Below, in pieces: positions 55,699 to 64,000 of a stretch of 64,000 bases of DNA (within the stretch, counting starts at the first letter, position 1; every line of letters starts with the position of its first letter). The DNA comes from Oceanobacillus massiliensis str. N'diop (GTDB taxonomy: Bacteria; Bacillota; Bacilli; Bacillales; Amphibacillaceae), in the NCBI RefSeq assembly GCF_000285495.1, contig NZ_HE610977.1:275890-339889 (forward strand), in the 5' to 3' direction. The notes beneath the pieces are model-generated. The model was not told where the DNA came from and ran no database searches. It was given only the letters and a program-made list of their open reading frames with translations. Made by a program: the position numbers and the translations under genes.

Positions 55699-55815
55699 TG
55701 GAGCGCAGGGCAGTCGACTCCAGCGGGAAAAGCAACAGCTGAAGATCCCGCAGGAAGTGGATTTCTTCCGAGGAAGCTGAAGCGGTGCCCGCGGAAAGCG
55801 ACTGCCCGGAGCGGA
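55699..55815. repeat. Dispersed repeat element B with complementary ends
   Basis: The ends GGGCAGTCG (55708-55716) and CGACTGCCC (55799-55807) are perfect complements. The reverse complement shares with element A the internal blocks GCTTTCCGCGGGC, TCCTCGG, GCGGGATCTT and CCCGCTGGAGTC. The arms differ in sequence from A but stay complementary. A degraded copy is at 23595-23690. Confidence 0.85.
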
Positions 55816-55901
55816 AATCGGCCGTTGCTGATACATTGCAGTTTCTATCACCTGTGAAGATTGTAGAAACAACCATCCTTATGAAAAGAGCCTTTTAATC
55901 T

Positions 55902-57638
55902 TTATTTATCATTATCCATTGGGTCGTTATATTTTTTGGTCAATGTCGAGAATGCCGTCAGGGCTATCCAGATGGCAAAAACAAAGATGATCGCCCCAAG
56001 AACGAATAAGAGTGTGTTTGAGTTGCTTCCAAACCAGGACCACTCGAATATAACCTGCTGGAACATAGCATAGAGGGTCATAAACATCAGGAATATCATT
56101 GGAATCAAAGCTATTGCATAGTTCCTTCCTAAACGCTTCAGCCAGATTGCGATAAGCATTAAGCTGATTCCGGCAAGCAATTGGTTTGCCGTTCCAAATA
56201 GCGGCCAGATTAAGTACCCACCTGACCCAAACCCATTCGGTCCTTCAGGTATTAATACCAAAGCAGCACTGGAAACAACCGCAATACTAGTAGCGACATG
56301 TGTTTTCGTCAGGGGCGGAACATTGTATTCCACACCAAGTTCAGAGATAATATAACGCATTAGACGAACCGATGTATCCAATGTCGTCGCTGCGAAACTG
56401 ACCACAATAATTGAAACAATTGTGGTCGCTATGTCTTGAGGGATAGCCAATCCTTCTGCCAATTTAGCAGCGCCTTCCACAAACGTCCCCAGCCCTACCG
56501 CATTCGCTTCTGTAAAGCTGCTGAAAGTTTCCTTGAATGCATCTGTATTTGTAAAAAATGTTGATACTGCGATGATTGATATCAATGCTAAAATACCTTC
56601 GCCTACAGCTCCAAAATATCCCACAAATCGTCCATCCGTTTCTTTATCAAGCTGTTTCGATGTGGTCCCTGATGATACGAGACCATGGAATCCAGATATT
56701 GCACCGCAGGCTATGGTAATGAATAATAACGGCAGCCAGTTTCGGTCTGGATTTTCATTTACCACTGGTGCTGTCATTACCGGATTGATGAAAATCAAGC
56801 CTAAATAGAGAATTCCAAGTCCTACAACAAGCTGGTGAGAATTGATAAAATCACGTGGCTGCAGCAGCTTCCAGACAGGCAGCGTCGATGCAATATAAAC
56901 ATAGATCATCAATATAACAATCCAGATCAAAAATGCTGTCGATACCGTTCCCAGACCAAATAATCCTGATCCACTCTCCCCGCCCAAATACTGAACAAGG
57001 TCAATCTGCAAAAAATCCACCCTGCTTGCCAGCACTGCAGTAATATACATTATTGCCAGTGCAATCAATGAAGGAATAAGCATTTTCTGATTTCGTTTAT
57101 AGGCTGCATATCCAATCCACATAGCCAGCGGTATCTGAATAAATACTGGGATAACACTTGCCGGATATTTAATGAATAGATTTGAAATAACCCAGGCAAA
57201 AACGGCATTGACCATCAGAACAAGAATTAAAATAATAAATAAGAATAATATTTTCCCCCGCTGTCCGATCAGCTTGTCAGCAATCGTCCCTACAGATTGC
57301 CCCTTATTTCTGACCGACAATGCCAGCGTTCCAAAATCATGGACTCCTGCTGCGAAAACAGTTCCAAGGATAACCCATAAAAAAGCCGGAAGCCATCCCC
57401 AATACACAGCAATTGCAGGACCAAGTATCGGTGCCGCCCCTGCGACGGATGTAAAATGGTGGCCCCAAAGTACAAATTTATTTGTCGGTACAAAGTCTAT
57501 GTCATCCCTATACCGATGTGCTGGTGTGACATAATTCGAATCCAATCTGAATATCTTTTCCGCAACAAATTTTGAATAATAGCGATAGCCTAAAGCGAAT
57601 ATGACCATACCAATCAGCGCTACTAGAATACCATTCAA
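55902..57638 (-). CDS. cstA: CstA-family pyruvate/peptide transporter
   Basis: A 578-residue membrane protein with about 16 helices. The CstA domain marks are PTNKFVLWGHHFTSVAGAAP, GPAIAVYWGWLPA, and SSGTTSKQLDKETDGRFVGY. E. coli and Bacillus relatives take up pyruvate or peptides during carbon starvation. Start is TTG 57638, with GGGAGG eight bases upstream. A near-perfect catabolite-responsive element lies at 57690, so CcpA repression is likely. Confidence 0.93.
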   Translation of the reverse strand: MNGILVALIGMVIFALGYRYYSKFVAEKIFRLDSNYVTPAHRYRDDIDFVPTNKFVLWGHHFTSVAGAAPILGPAIAVYWGWLPAFLWVILGTVFAAGVHDFGTLALSVRNKGQSVGTIADKLIGQRGKILFLFIILILVLMVNAVFAWVISNLFIKYPASVIPVFIQIPLAMWIGYAAYKRNQKMLIPSLIALAIMYITAVLASRVDFLQIDLVQYLGGESGSGLFGLGTVSTAFLIWIVILMIYVYIASTLPVWKLLQPRDFINSHQLVVGLGILYLGLIFINPVMTAPVVNENPDRNWLPLLFITIACGAISGFHGLVSSGTTSKQLDKETDGRFVGYFGAVGEGILALISIIAVSTFFTNTDAFKETFSSFTEANAVGLGTFVEGAAKLAEGLAIPQDIATTIVSIIVVSFAATTLDTSVRLMRYIISELGVEYNVPPLTKTHVATSIAVVSSAALVLIPEGPNGFGSGGYLIWPLFGTANQLLAGISLMLIAIWLKRLGRNYAIALIPMIFLMFMTLYAMFQQVIFEWSWFGSNSNTLLFVLGAIIFVFAIWIALTAFSTLTKKYNDPMDNDK

Positions 57639-57689
57639 TTCCTCTACCTCCCTTTTCTATAAAAATAATGATTTCTTTTACACCCTATG

Positions 57690-57703
57690 TGAAAGCGCTT
57701 TAA
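57690..57703. promoter_or_regulatory. cre site (CcpA operator) upstream of cstA
   Basis: TGAAAGCGCTTTAA matches the cre consensus TGWAARCGYTWNCW except at its final base positions and is a near-palindrome. It lies about 52 bases upstream of the cstA start. Confidence 0.85.
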
Positions 57704-57790
57704 TTTAGTACAGCTCATTTACCCGTTATTCCAGAAAATCTCTATAAAGGCTAGTAACAAAAAGTTACTAAATACCTTTGTGCATTTTCC

Positions 57791-57830
57791 AACCAAAAAA
57801 AGAAAAGGCGATAACACCTTTTCCTTTTAA
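57791..57830 (-). terminator. Terminator after the 57933 permease gene
   Basis: On the minus strand AAAGGAAAAGG pairs with CCTTTTCTTT across a short loop, followed by TTTTTGG. Confidence 0.85.
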
Positions 57831-57932
57831 GTAAAAGCTTCTCGTTTAAACAAACAGCGAGAAAGTTTGTTGCTGTAATTCTCTATCATGCACTGTTTCC
57901 TTAAAATTCATAAATACGAAAAAGAAGTGCCA

Positions 57933-59348
57933 TCAAAGAAAGAATACGGCTATAACAGTCGCGGCAAGCAATCCTATGATGACAGGAAGAAAATTCTTTC
58001 TCACTAAGTCCATCACCGACACACCACATAATCCAGCTATTGCAATTAAAGATGACCAGGCTACTATTGTTCCCCCACCAGTCCAGATTGCCCCTAACTG
58101 TCCAATTGCTGCCAGCGTCGCAGCATCAATTGATGATGTTTCCAGTGATGCTGCCAAGGCACCTGTTAATGGCAACCCGGAGAAACCTGAGCCATCAAGA
58201 CCGGTGATAATACCAATAATCAGAACACTTAATGCTGCCAAGAGGGAACTTTGCGGCAAAAACTCTCCGGTTGATGAAACAAGATCGAACAATAACGCCG
58301 GCCCTTCCTCTACCCCAAGTATTCTTCCAGAGAGATCTGGACTTCCCAAGAAAAAGAATCCTGCCACAGGGATAACAGGTCCCATCGCTTTAAAGGCAAA
58401 TACAAATCCATCCGTAATGTGATTACTTACATAATCCAAGGCATGCTGCTTGCCAAATGCAATGGTTGAAAACAGCAGAAGGATTACTGCAACACCACCG
58501 ACAAACGCTGCGCCATCTCCTCCCACCAGCTCACTGCTGCCGGAGAATAGCTTCGTATACAGCATATATATTACGACACCGAGAAGGGTCAGCGGTACAA
58601 CAATTGCAAAAACCCTGCTCCATGTATTTAAATGAATGGTTTTGGGTTTATTTACTGTGCCATCAGCAGTCTGTAATTGTGCCGCCTCGACTTCATTATA
58701 TGGATCATCTTTTGAGCGGATTGATTTTCGATATAATAAATATGCAAGTAGAATGGCGACAGCTCCTGCAATAAGAGATAGAACCAATGCCTTATCGGCG
58801 ACATCTCCTGCATCGATTCCAGCCGATGCAGCCGAAAGACTCGGAGCAACCTGTACGATATAGTCTGAGGATAATGCCATCCCCTGCCCTGCAAGCGCAA
58901 TGGCAACCGCGGCTGATATTGCCGGAAGACCAGCTCTGACCGCTGCCGGAACTAGCAAGGCACAGATCAATGGAACTGCTGGAGTTGGCCAGAAAAACAA
59001 GGAGATAATATAGGTTATGCCAATCAGCACAAAAAAGGAGACATGACCATTCACCATCATTTTCTGGATAGGCTGGATCATTCTTGCATCCGCACCCAAG
59101 TCACGCAGCGAATGCAGAAGTGCCAACATGAAAGTTATTATCAAAAAAATACTGAAAAGCTCCTGTGCAGCTACCAAATTAGCATTGAAAATCGCTGTAA
59201 AACCATCAATGAGACTGCCTTTATAAACCCAGGCTATAATAAATGTTCCGAGCAAGGTTGGCAAAACTACCCCTTTCCGGAAAATCATTGTCACAATTAT
59301 AATCAAGGTAAATAAGCCATATAACAAATGAGGTATCGTTAGATCCAT
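57933..59348 (-). CDS. Polytopic permease, ion-transporter superfamily
   Basis: A 471-residue protein with about 12-13 helices. It has two similar halves with a conserved helix-break Pro/Gly region (FFWPTPAVPLICALLVP and then LDGSGFSGLPLTGALAAS) like anion/citrate or TRAP-type large permeases. Substrate cannot be told. The ATG at 59348 has GGGAGG some eleven bases upstream. It stands alone with a terminator, next to cstA in the same direction. Confidence 0.75.
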   Translation of the reverse strand: MDLTIPHLLYGLFTLIIIVTMIFRKGVVLPTLLGTFIIAWVYKGSLIDGFTAIFNANLVAAQELFSIFLIITFMLALLHSLRDLGADARMIQPIQKMMVNGHVSFFVLIGITYIISLFFWPTPAVPLICALLVPAAVRAGLPAISAAVAIALAGQGMALSSDYIVQVAPSLSAASAGIDAGDVADKALVLSLIAGAVAILLAYLLYRKSIRSKDDPYNEVEAAQLQTADGTVNKPKTIHLNTWSRVFAIVVPLTLLGVVIYMLYTKLFSGSSELVGGDGAAFVGGVAVILLLFSTIAFGKQHALDYVSNHITDGFVFAFKAMGPVIPVAGFFFLGSPDLSGRILGVEEGPALLFDLVSSTGEFLPQSSLLAALSVLIIGIITGLDGSGFSGLPLTGALAASLETSSIDAATLAAIGQLGAIWTGGGTIVAWSSLIAIAGLCGVSVMDLVRKNFLPVIIGLLAATVIAVFFL

Positions 59349-59429
59349 CCTTCTATCTTCCTCCCTTCGATTGTGCTATAGCCTATGCACAAAAACTGGA
59401 GAGCGCTACTATTTTAGAAATTGCGGAAT

Positions 59430-59454
59430 GTTTATTTCTATAACGAACGGGAAT
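59430..59454 (+). promoter_or_regulatory. Sigma-B promoter of the YflT-like gene
   Basis: GTTTAT (59430-59435) and GGGAAT (59449-59454) are 13 bases apart; the general-stress sigma-B consensus is GTTTAA and GGGTAT with 12-14. It lies 35 bases before the ATG. Confidence 0.8.
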
Positions 59455-59488
59455 AAAACAAGTAAGCATAAAGGAGGAGGATAATAAT

Positions 59489-59839
59489 ATGAAACCTATT
59501 GTTAGAGAATATGTAAATGAAGAGCAATTAAAAATGGATGTAACCAAATTAAAAGCAGGTGACGTCAAAAAGGAAGATATCTATGTCCTTACTCATGATG
59601 ACCAGCGAACTGGGCGTCTAGCAGAAGCTGCTGATACCAATACAATTGGCATGAAGGAAATGGAACTCTCAAGTGCAGTTGGAAATATGTTTAACAGCCA
59701 AGGTGATGAATTGCGTACCAAGCTGGAAGATATGGGATTTTCCGAAGCGGAATCGGAAAATCTGGAGGAAGATTTGGATGACGGCAAAATCCTATTAATG
59801 GTAACGAATCACGATAACGTAGAAAACTTTATATTTTAA
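59489..59839 (+). CDS. General stress protein of the YflT/GsiB-type 17M family
   Basis: A 116-residue protein of the heat-induced stress protein YflT domain. Seen: KPIVREYVNEEQLKMDVT, DIYVLTHDDQRTGRLAEAA and a conserved acidic end. Homologues in B. subtilis belong to the sigma-B general stress regulon; the site at 59430-59454 supports this here. GGAGGAGG precedes the ATG. Molecular function unknown. Confidence 0.9.
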   Translation: MKPIVREYVNEEQLKMDVTKLKAGDVKKEDIYVLTHDDQRTGRLAEAADTNTIGMKEMELSSAVGNMFNSQGDELRTKLEDMGFSEAESENLEEDLDDGKILLMVTNHDNVENFIF

Positions 59840-59847
59840 ATAAATTT

Positions 59848-59884
59848 AAGGGGATGATCCGAAATAATGGGTTATCCCCTTTTC
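59848..59884 (+). terminator. Terminator after the YflT-like gene
   Basis: AAGGGGAT pairs with ATCCCCTT; a TTTTCT tail follows. Confidence 0.85.
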
Positions 59885-59896
59885 TATGAAAATATA

Positions 59897-59932
59897 AAAA
59901 GATAACCCCTTTCCCAAATAAGAGGTTATCTC
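59897..59932 (-). terminator. Terminator after thiT
   Basis: On the minus strand AGATAACCTCT pairs with GGGGTTATCT, followed by TTTTTATATTTT. Confidence 0.85.
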
Positions 59933-59950
59933 CAAAGACTATGTTTCTAA

Positions 59951-60526
59951 TTATCTTTGTGCAATGTTCAATAATATTCTAGGTTGCTTATGAAATAGAA
60001 AGAACACGATAATCGTACAAAGGACAAAAGATGGCAGCATGTAGGAACCGTTGTAAATTAGAGAATAAAGCCAATTGGGCTGTCCCTCGACTGCAGAATC
60101 GAAAAATACGATTCCTGCTGTATAATGCGAGATGAACCTCAATACAGAACCTAGTAAAACACCTAGTGTAATATATGTGAAATACTTTTTCGTTTCACCG
60201 GACTTAACAGCAAGATGAATTCTCTTAGCAAAAATGCCAGCAAACCCAATCACTGTAAATGCAATCATGTAATCAATAAAACCTTGCAACGGTGTTAAAA
60301 TATACGCTGTTCCGGTTGCTATCTGCAGTAACCCCCATAAGAAACCGGATAGCAGTCCACCTTTTATACCCCAGCGAAATGCCAGAATAAAAACTGGAAT
60401 CATTGCAAAAGATACCGACCCACCCTGTGCCCATATCTTAAAAGAAATTGGCAATATGTCCAGGAGCAATGCCAGTGCCGTAAAAATTGCTACCTCGACT
60501 AAAAATAAAATTCTCTTTGAACTCAT
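59951..60526 (-). CDS. thiT: Thiamine ECF transporter substrate-binding subunit
   Basis: A 191-residue membrane protein with six helices, the thiamine-specific S component of an ECF transporter. Seen: LVEVAIFTALALLLDILP, KIWAQGGSVSFAMIPVF (thiamine-binding loop) and GILKGGLLSG-type region. It pairs with the shared EcfAA'T module, not in this window. The ATG at 60526 has GGGGAG eight bases upstream. A TPP riboswitch and terminator lie upstream. Confidence 0.93.
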   Translation of the reverse strand: MSSKRILFLVEVAIFTALALLLDILPISFKIWAQGGSVSFAMIPVFILAFRWGIKGGLLSGFLWGLLQIATGTAYILTPLQGFIDYMIAFTVIGFAGIFAKRIHLAVKSGETKKYFTYITLGVLLGSVLRFISHYTAGIVFFDSAVEGQPNWLYSLIYNGSYMLPSFVLCTIIVFFLFHKQPRILLNIAQR

Positions 60527-60567
60527 TTCTTATTTCTCCCCTTTTTAAAGCAGTTTTAATTCCATAC

Positions 60568-60640
60568 AAAAAAGCAATGCCAAGGGGAAGCTTTCTGATG
60601 GGACTGCGGTAAGACAGCCTGCTTCGCTCACATTGCTTTG
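60568..60640 (-). terminator. Riboswitch-controlled terminator before thiT
   Basis: On the minus strand AAAGCAATGTG pairs with GGCATTGCTTT, with a large loop, followed by TTTTTTG. It is downstream of the TPP aptamer and upstream of thiT. Confidence 0.8.
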
Positions 60641-60649
60641 TTATCCATC

Positions 60650-60752
60650 AAAAAGACTACCATCCCTACGCTAGCATTAACTAACAGGTTCAAAGGGTCT
60701 GGACGAAATCAACAATGTCCACTCTCAGCCAAACGGCTCCCCCTGTAGGCTT
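60650..60752 (-). ncRNA. TPP riboswitch (THI element)
   Basis: The minus strand carries the conserved TPP aptamer: GGGGGAGCC, GGCTGAGAGTGG, ACCCTTTGAACCTG, TAGTTAATGCTAGCGTAGGGA. These are the expected conserved blocks in order. With the terminator downstream, it should turn thiT off when thiamine diphosphate is plentiful. Confidence 0.96.
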
Positions 60753-60812
60753 TTTCTATTTACTTTTTTGTTACCTGTATTGTAACTTATCCATTCAAAA
60801 ATAACAATACCG

Positions 60813-62585
60813 TTATAGGCTTAGGAATTCTTCTACATCGGCAACACATAATGAAATGGCATTTTCCCAGAAATCAGGCTTTGTTAAATCGACATTCAAA
60901 TGCTTCATTGCAAGATCCTCTACATTCATGCGCCCCGTATCCCGCAAGAGGGAGATATAATCTTCCTCAAAGCTTCCTGCCTTTTCTTTGGCATATGCAT
61001 AAATGCCAAGACTGAACAAATATCCAAACGTATAAGGAAAGTTATAGAAAGGGACTCCAGTGATGTGAAAATGAAGTTTGGACGACCAGAAATTCGGTTC
61101 ATACTGTTCCAGACTGTTACAGTATGCCTCCCGCTGTGCCTCTACCATTAGCTCATTCAATCGGTTAACGGAAACGATCCCCTTCTTGCGCTCTTCATAG
61201 AAACGGTTTTCGAACAGAAAACGAGCATGAATGTTCATAAAGAAAGCAATACTTCGCTGAAGCTTATCTTCCAGCAAAGCCATCTTTTCTTCTTTATTCT
61301 TGGCATGCTTCACCGTTGCGTCAGCTACAATCATTTCCGCAAATGTAGAGGCAGTTTCTGCAATATTCATTGCATACCCTTGATTAAATCCATTTACATC
61401 ATTCATGACATGCTGATGATAGGCATGTCCGAGCTCATGCGCTAACGTGGAAATATTCGAAGACGTACCAGAATAGGTCATGAATATCCGGGTTTGTTCA
61501 CTATCCGGGAAGCTCGTACAGAAGCCACCAGGACGTTTATCAGCACGATCTTCTGCTTCAATCCATCGTTTATCGAATGCCATTCTTGCAAAGTCGGCCA
61601 TTTTTGGGCTGAATGCACGAAATTGATCGACAATAAAATCTGCTCCTTCTGTATAGCTGGACGTTTTCACTTCATTGGTTAATGGCGCACCGATATCATA
61701 TATACTCAATTTATCCAAACCTAATAAGTCAGCTTTTTTCTGTAAATAGGCAACAAAATGTTTTTTACTATTTGTAATCGCTGTCCACATGGCGTCCAGC
61801 GTTTCCTGCTTCATGCGGTTTATTTGCAAAGGCTCCTTTAAAATATTTTCCCATTTGCGATGTTTATATGTTTGCAGCCGGAAACCCGCTAAATGATTCA
61901 GCGTTTGGCCAAACAGATCTGCCTCACTTTTCCAAGCCTTCTGCATTTGGTTAAACACATGCTTACGTACATTTCTGTCAGGATGACTCAGCTTATTGGC
62001 CGCCTGACCAACAGAATAGGAGTTAATTTCTCCATTCTCTTCAATATCCACACTCATCTTGCCTACAATCGTTCCATACATTTGGTTCCATGCATGATAG
62101 CCATCGACTTTGAGGTCATTGATTAGCACTTCCTGCTCACCGGATAATAGCTCTTTTGCAGCTTCTCTGGATTCATTCAGGATGAAAGAAACATCCTGTA
62201 CTTCTGGTCTCTTTAATAATTCCTGCCACTTTGCATCCTCAATGGAAACCATCTTCTGCTCAAAATTGGTCTGGATTCCATTCATTTCAGCTGACAGTGC
62301 ATTTCGTGCTCCCACTAGCAGATCCGCCTTCTCATCCTTTACATTTTGTGCACTTAAACAGCTGACAAATGCCGAGGCCTCCTGCAATTTCTTCATAGTG
62401 CTTTCAAGCTGTTTTAAAATTTCGATGAACATGCTCTCCGAGTCCCTATCGAATTCTTCCACCATTGCCGAAAGTGTTGCCATTTCCTTCTTTATATTTT
62501 CCACATATGTACGAAATTCTTCTGAATCACTTCCTCCTGAGAATATTGCATCTAGATTCCATGTAGGATTATATAACGCCTGCAT
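60813..62585 (-). CDS. pepF: Oligoendopeptidase F family M3 metallopeptidase
   Basis: A 590-residue peptidase of family M3B. The zinc motif LAHELGHAYHQH has His383, Glu384 and His387; a third ligand Glu follows in ETASTFAEMIV. The N-terminal domain is long and helical as usual for PepF. It degrades oligopeptides of roughly 7-17 residues in the cytoplasm. The ATG at 62585 has AAGGAG seven bases upstream; a TTG one codon earlier is less likely. Confidence 0.94.
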   Translation of the reverse strand: MQALYNPTWNLDAIFSGGSDSEEFRTYVENIKKEMATLSAMVEEFDRDSESMFIEILKQLESTMKKLQEASAFVSCLSAQNVKDEKADLLVGARNALSAEMNGIQTNFEQKMVSIEDAKWQELLKRPEVQDVSFILNESREAAKELLSGEQEVLINDLKVDGYHAWNQMYGTIVGKMSVDIEENGEINSYSVGQAANKLSHPDRNVRKHVFNQMQKAWKSEADLFGQTLNHLAGFRLQTYKHRKWENILKEPLQINRMKQETLDAMWTAITNSKKHFVAYLQKKADLLGLDKLSIYDIGAPLTNEVKTSSYTEGADFIVDQFRAFSPKMADFARMAFDKRWIEAEDRADKRPGGFCTSFPDSEQTRIFMTYSGTSSNISTLAHELGHAYHQHVMNDVNGFNQGYAMNIAETASTFAEMIVADATVKHAKNKEEKMALLEDKLQRSIAFFMNIHARFLFENRFYEERKKGIVSVNRLNELMVEAQREAYCNSLEQYEPNFWSSKLHFHITGVPFYNFPYTFGYLFSLGIYAYAKEKAGSFEEDYISLLRDTGRMNVEDLAMKHLNVDLTKPDFWENAISLCVADVEEFLSL

Positions 62586-62771
62586 CAAATCGCTCCTTAT
62601 TTTTTTGATTTTACTCTATCTTTTTAGTATATCGAAAAATAAGTCAATAATCACCAAAAACATTCTCCTCATAAGTTTTTCCTATGTTTAATCAGTACCG
62701 ATTAGGGAATTCTATTAAAATAACACTGTATTTAATTTGAATTGAATTAAATTATTTTTAATTAAAAGCAC

Positions 62772-62828
62772 TTGACATTATTTGTTTATCTATCTATACT
62801 AGGTAACAGAAAGTAACTACTGGGTTAC
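62772..62828 (+). promoter_or_regulatory. Promoter of yceI with GTAAC repeats
   Basis: TTGACA (62772-62777) and TATACT (62795-62800) are 17 bases apart, a nearly ideal sigma-A promoter. Just downstream GTAAC (62803-62807 and 62813-62817) and the mirrored GTTAC (62824-62828) form an imperfect operator-like set over the transcript start. Confidence 0.8.
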
Positions 62829-62854
62829 ATTAAATTATTTTGGAGGGATTTTTT

Positions 62855-63391
62855 ATGACTAAGACAGTTTGGAAGGTTGACCAGGTACACAGTGAAGTAG
62901 GTTTTTCAGTAAAACATATGATGATTTCAAAAGCAAAAGGTACGTTTGATAAGTTTGATGCAGTTGTGGAAGCAAATCCAGAAGATTTGACAGATGCAAA
63001 AATCGAAGTGACTATTGACACAGCAAGCATTAATACACGTAATGAAGATCGTGACAACCATTTACGTTCAGGAGATTTCTTTGATTCTGAAACATATCCG
63101 ACCATGGTTTTCGTCGCTTCTGATATCAAGAAAAAATCAGCCGATGAATATGAAGTGAATGGGGACTTAACGATTAAGGATACAACGAAGCCTATTACAC
63201 TCGATGTAACTTTTGAGGGCCAAAGCAAAGACCCAATGGGTGGTAATACCGTAGCTGGTTTCAGCGGTAAAACTGCGATCAATCGTAAAGAGTTTGGACT
63301 TACTTGGAACGCAGCTGTGGAAACTGGCGGCGTACTTGTTGGTGAAGAAGTTAACATCAACTTTGAACTTGAGCTTCATAAACAGGCATAA
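62855..63391 (+). CDS. YceI family isoprenoid-binding protein
   Basis: A 178-residue protein forming a lipocalin-like barrel that in homologues binds a polyisoprenoid. Seen: WKVDQVHSEVGFSVKHMMIS, TRNEDRDNHLRSGDFFD and a final VGEEVNINFELELHKQA. No signal peptide, so it is probably cytoplasmic. The ATG at 62855 has TGGAGGG upstream. Some members are induced by thiol stress; the GTAAC repeats in the promoter may bind a regulator. Confidence 0.92.
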   Translation: MTKTVWKVDQVHSEVGFSVKHMMISKAKGTFDKFDAVVEANPEDLTDAKIEVTIDTASINTRNEDRDNHLRSGDFFDSETYPTMVFVASDIKKKSADEYEVNGDLTIKDTTKPITLDVTFEGQSKDPMGGNTVAGFSGKTAINRKEFGLTWNAAVETGGVLVGEEVNINFELELHKQA

Positions 63392-63395
63392 TCAA

Positions 63396-63434
63396 AAAAG
63401 GCTGTATTCCATTTGGAATACAGCCTTTTTGATT
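63396..63434 (+). terminator. Terminator after yceI
   Basis: AAAAAAGGCTGTATTCCA pairs with TGGAATACAGCCTTTTTT; T run within the stem. Confidence 0.94.
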
Positions 63435-63487
63435 TAAAATAGGATGAAATAAATATATACTTGTTATTGACGGAGGTGTTCAAAACC

Positions 63488-63850
63488 ATGATCGTTTACT
63501 ATGATAGCTACTGTAAAATTTGTACAAATTCATCGACAGTCTGGAAGAAATTGGATTGGAGAAAGAAACTTACCTTTGATTCATTCCGTACAATGCAGAA
63601 TTATCCGCCTGCCATGGAAAAAAGTCTCCATGTTCAACATAATGGAAAATGGTTTAACGGCTATTCAGCGATTATAGAAATAGCTAAAATGCTTCCGCTT
63701 TTGTGGATTTTTGTTCCTTTCATGTATCTTTTTAAATTTATTGGACTTGGGGACGTTATCTATAAGCTGGTTGCCAAAAACAGAAAACTCGTTCCTGTCA
63801 ATCAGTGCAAAGATGGAGAATCTTGTCAAATTAATCCTGATTCCCATTGA
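63488..63850 (+). CDS. DCC-type thiol-disulfide oxidoreductase (DUF393)
   Basis: A 120-residue protein with the DxxCxxC active site, YDSYCKIC, near the N-terminus, characteristic of the DUF393/DCC family, and a hydrophobic middle (LPLLWIFVPFMYLFKFIG). A redox role is inferred. GGAGGTG is nine bases before the ATG at 63488. Its 3' end overlaps the converging VanW-like gene by 20 bases. Confidence 0.88.
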   Translation: MIVYYDSYCKICTNSSTVWKKLDWRKKLTFDSFRTMQNYPPAMEKSLHVQHNGKWFNGYSAIIEIAKMLPLLWIFVPFMYLFKFIGLGDVIYKLVAKNRKLVPVNQCKDGESCQINPDSH

Positions 63851-64000
63851 AATATTCAACTGTTTCTGATGAGTAGATTGTAACAACCATGCTCCCATTG
63901 ACAGATTGGGCCCGGATTAGCAATGGCTCGTTATAAAGATTTTTAAACACGAAATCCGGTCCCCACCAGCTGACAGTTGCATCCCTTCCAGGAGGAACAT
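63831..64000 (-). CDS. VanW-like protein, C-terminal part
   Basis: About 56 codons at the window edge encode VPPGRDATVSWWGPDFVFKN and a further SVNGSMVVTIYSSETVEYF. This matches the end of VanW-type surface proteins (YoaR-like), where a related VPPGxDATV motif is conserved. Function in non-resistant species is unknown. The gene extends beyond the window. Confidence 0.75.
   Translation of the reverse strand, partial: VPPGRDATVSWWGPDFVFKNLYNEPLLIRAQSVNGSMVVTIYSSETVEYFNGNQD

Noticed and set aside
62110-62691. 193-codon plus-strand frame opposite pepF
   Set aside because: Serine/phenylalanine-rich antisense shadow without ribosome site.
62830-63360. 176-codon minus-strand frame opposite yceI
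   Set aside because: No ribosome site or family pattern; yceI on the plus strand has a strong promoter and terminator.

Overview
The window is a low-GC Firmicutes chromosome segment, almost certainly Bacillaceae. Gene content and order follow the Bacillus subtilis cta-yla-ykt-pdh-ykr-yku neighbourhood: ctaB/ctaA, pycA, ftsW, ylaN, ylaL, ylaJ, ylaI, ylaH, yktA/B/C, SR1P, pdhABCD, ykyA, def, rpoY-rnjA, ktrC, ykuS, dapL-dapH, darB, ykuE, ykyB. Sporulation genes (YlaJ, YhcN-type, SpoVA proteins, a Spo0E-like phosphatase, a YjcZ-type peptide) mark a spore former. The Oceanobacillus/Virgibacillus side of the family is my guess; no rRNA or tRNA is present to settle it.

Layout. 1-9 kb: divergent heme A/O synthesis genes, pyruvate carboxylase, FtsW and a run of small yla genes. 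9-13 kb: ykt genes, a tandem array of 20-bp units, a nitronate monooxygenase and an SR1-like dual-function RNA. 14-20 kb: the pyruvate dehydrogenase operon on the minus strand and YkyA. 20-24 kb: peptide deformylase, a 28-residue ORF, RNA polymerase epsilon, RNase J1 and the K+ channel regulator KtrC. 24-28 kb: a heterodimeric ABC exporter. 28-34 kb: lysine/diaminopimelate genes, the c-di-AMP receptor DarB, a metal-efflux pair and a Tat-exported phosphoesterase. 34-47 kb: SCO-type copper protein, YkyB, DMT exporter, PatA, signal peptidase, zinc-ribbon plus HtrA-like protease, KtrD and assorted small genes. 48-51.7 kb: a seven-gene sporulation operon (DUF1657, YhcN-like, SpoVAC, SpoVAD, SpoVAE, DUF1657, DUF421+DUF1657). 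51.8-64 kb: transporters, an ArsA/Get3-type ATPase with a small CC-terminal partner, CstA under a cre site, a sigma-B type stress gene, a TPP riboswitch with thiT, PepF, YceI, a DCC protein and the end of a VanW-like gene.

How the genes work together. DapH, PatA and DapL give the N-acetyl branch of lysine/diaminopimelate synthesis. KtrC (23.7 kb) and KtrD (43.4 kb) should form one low-affinity K+ channel, and KtrC and DarB are both known c-di-AMP targets in B. subtilis. CtaA, CtaB and the SCO protein all serve heme-copper oxidase assembly. The 48-51.7 kb operon matches the gene content of spoVA2mob, including a 2Duf-type fusion, which in B. subtilis raises spore heat resistance; this is the most interesting system in the window.

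Data quality. At least four otherwise normal genes (ctaA, pdhB, an FbpB-like gene, the 5' end of one ABC gene) are broken or shortened by single-base length changes in homopolymers. That pattern points to sequencing error rather than gene decay, so these frameshifts should be treated as provisional.
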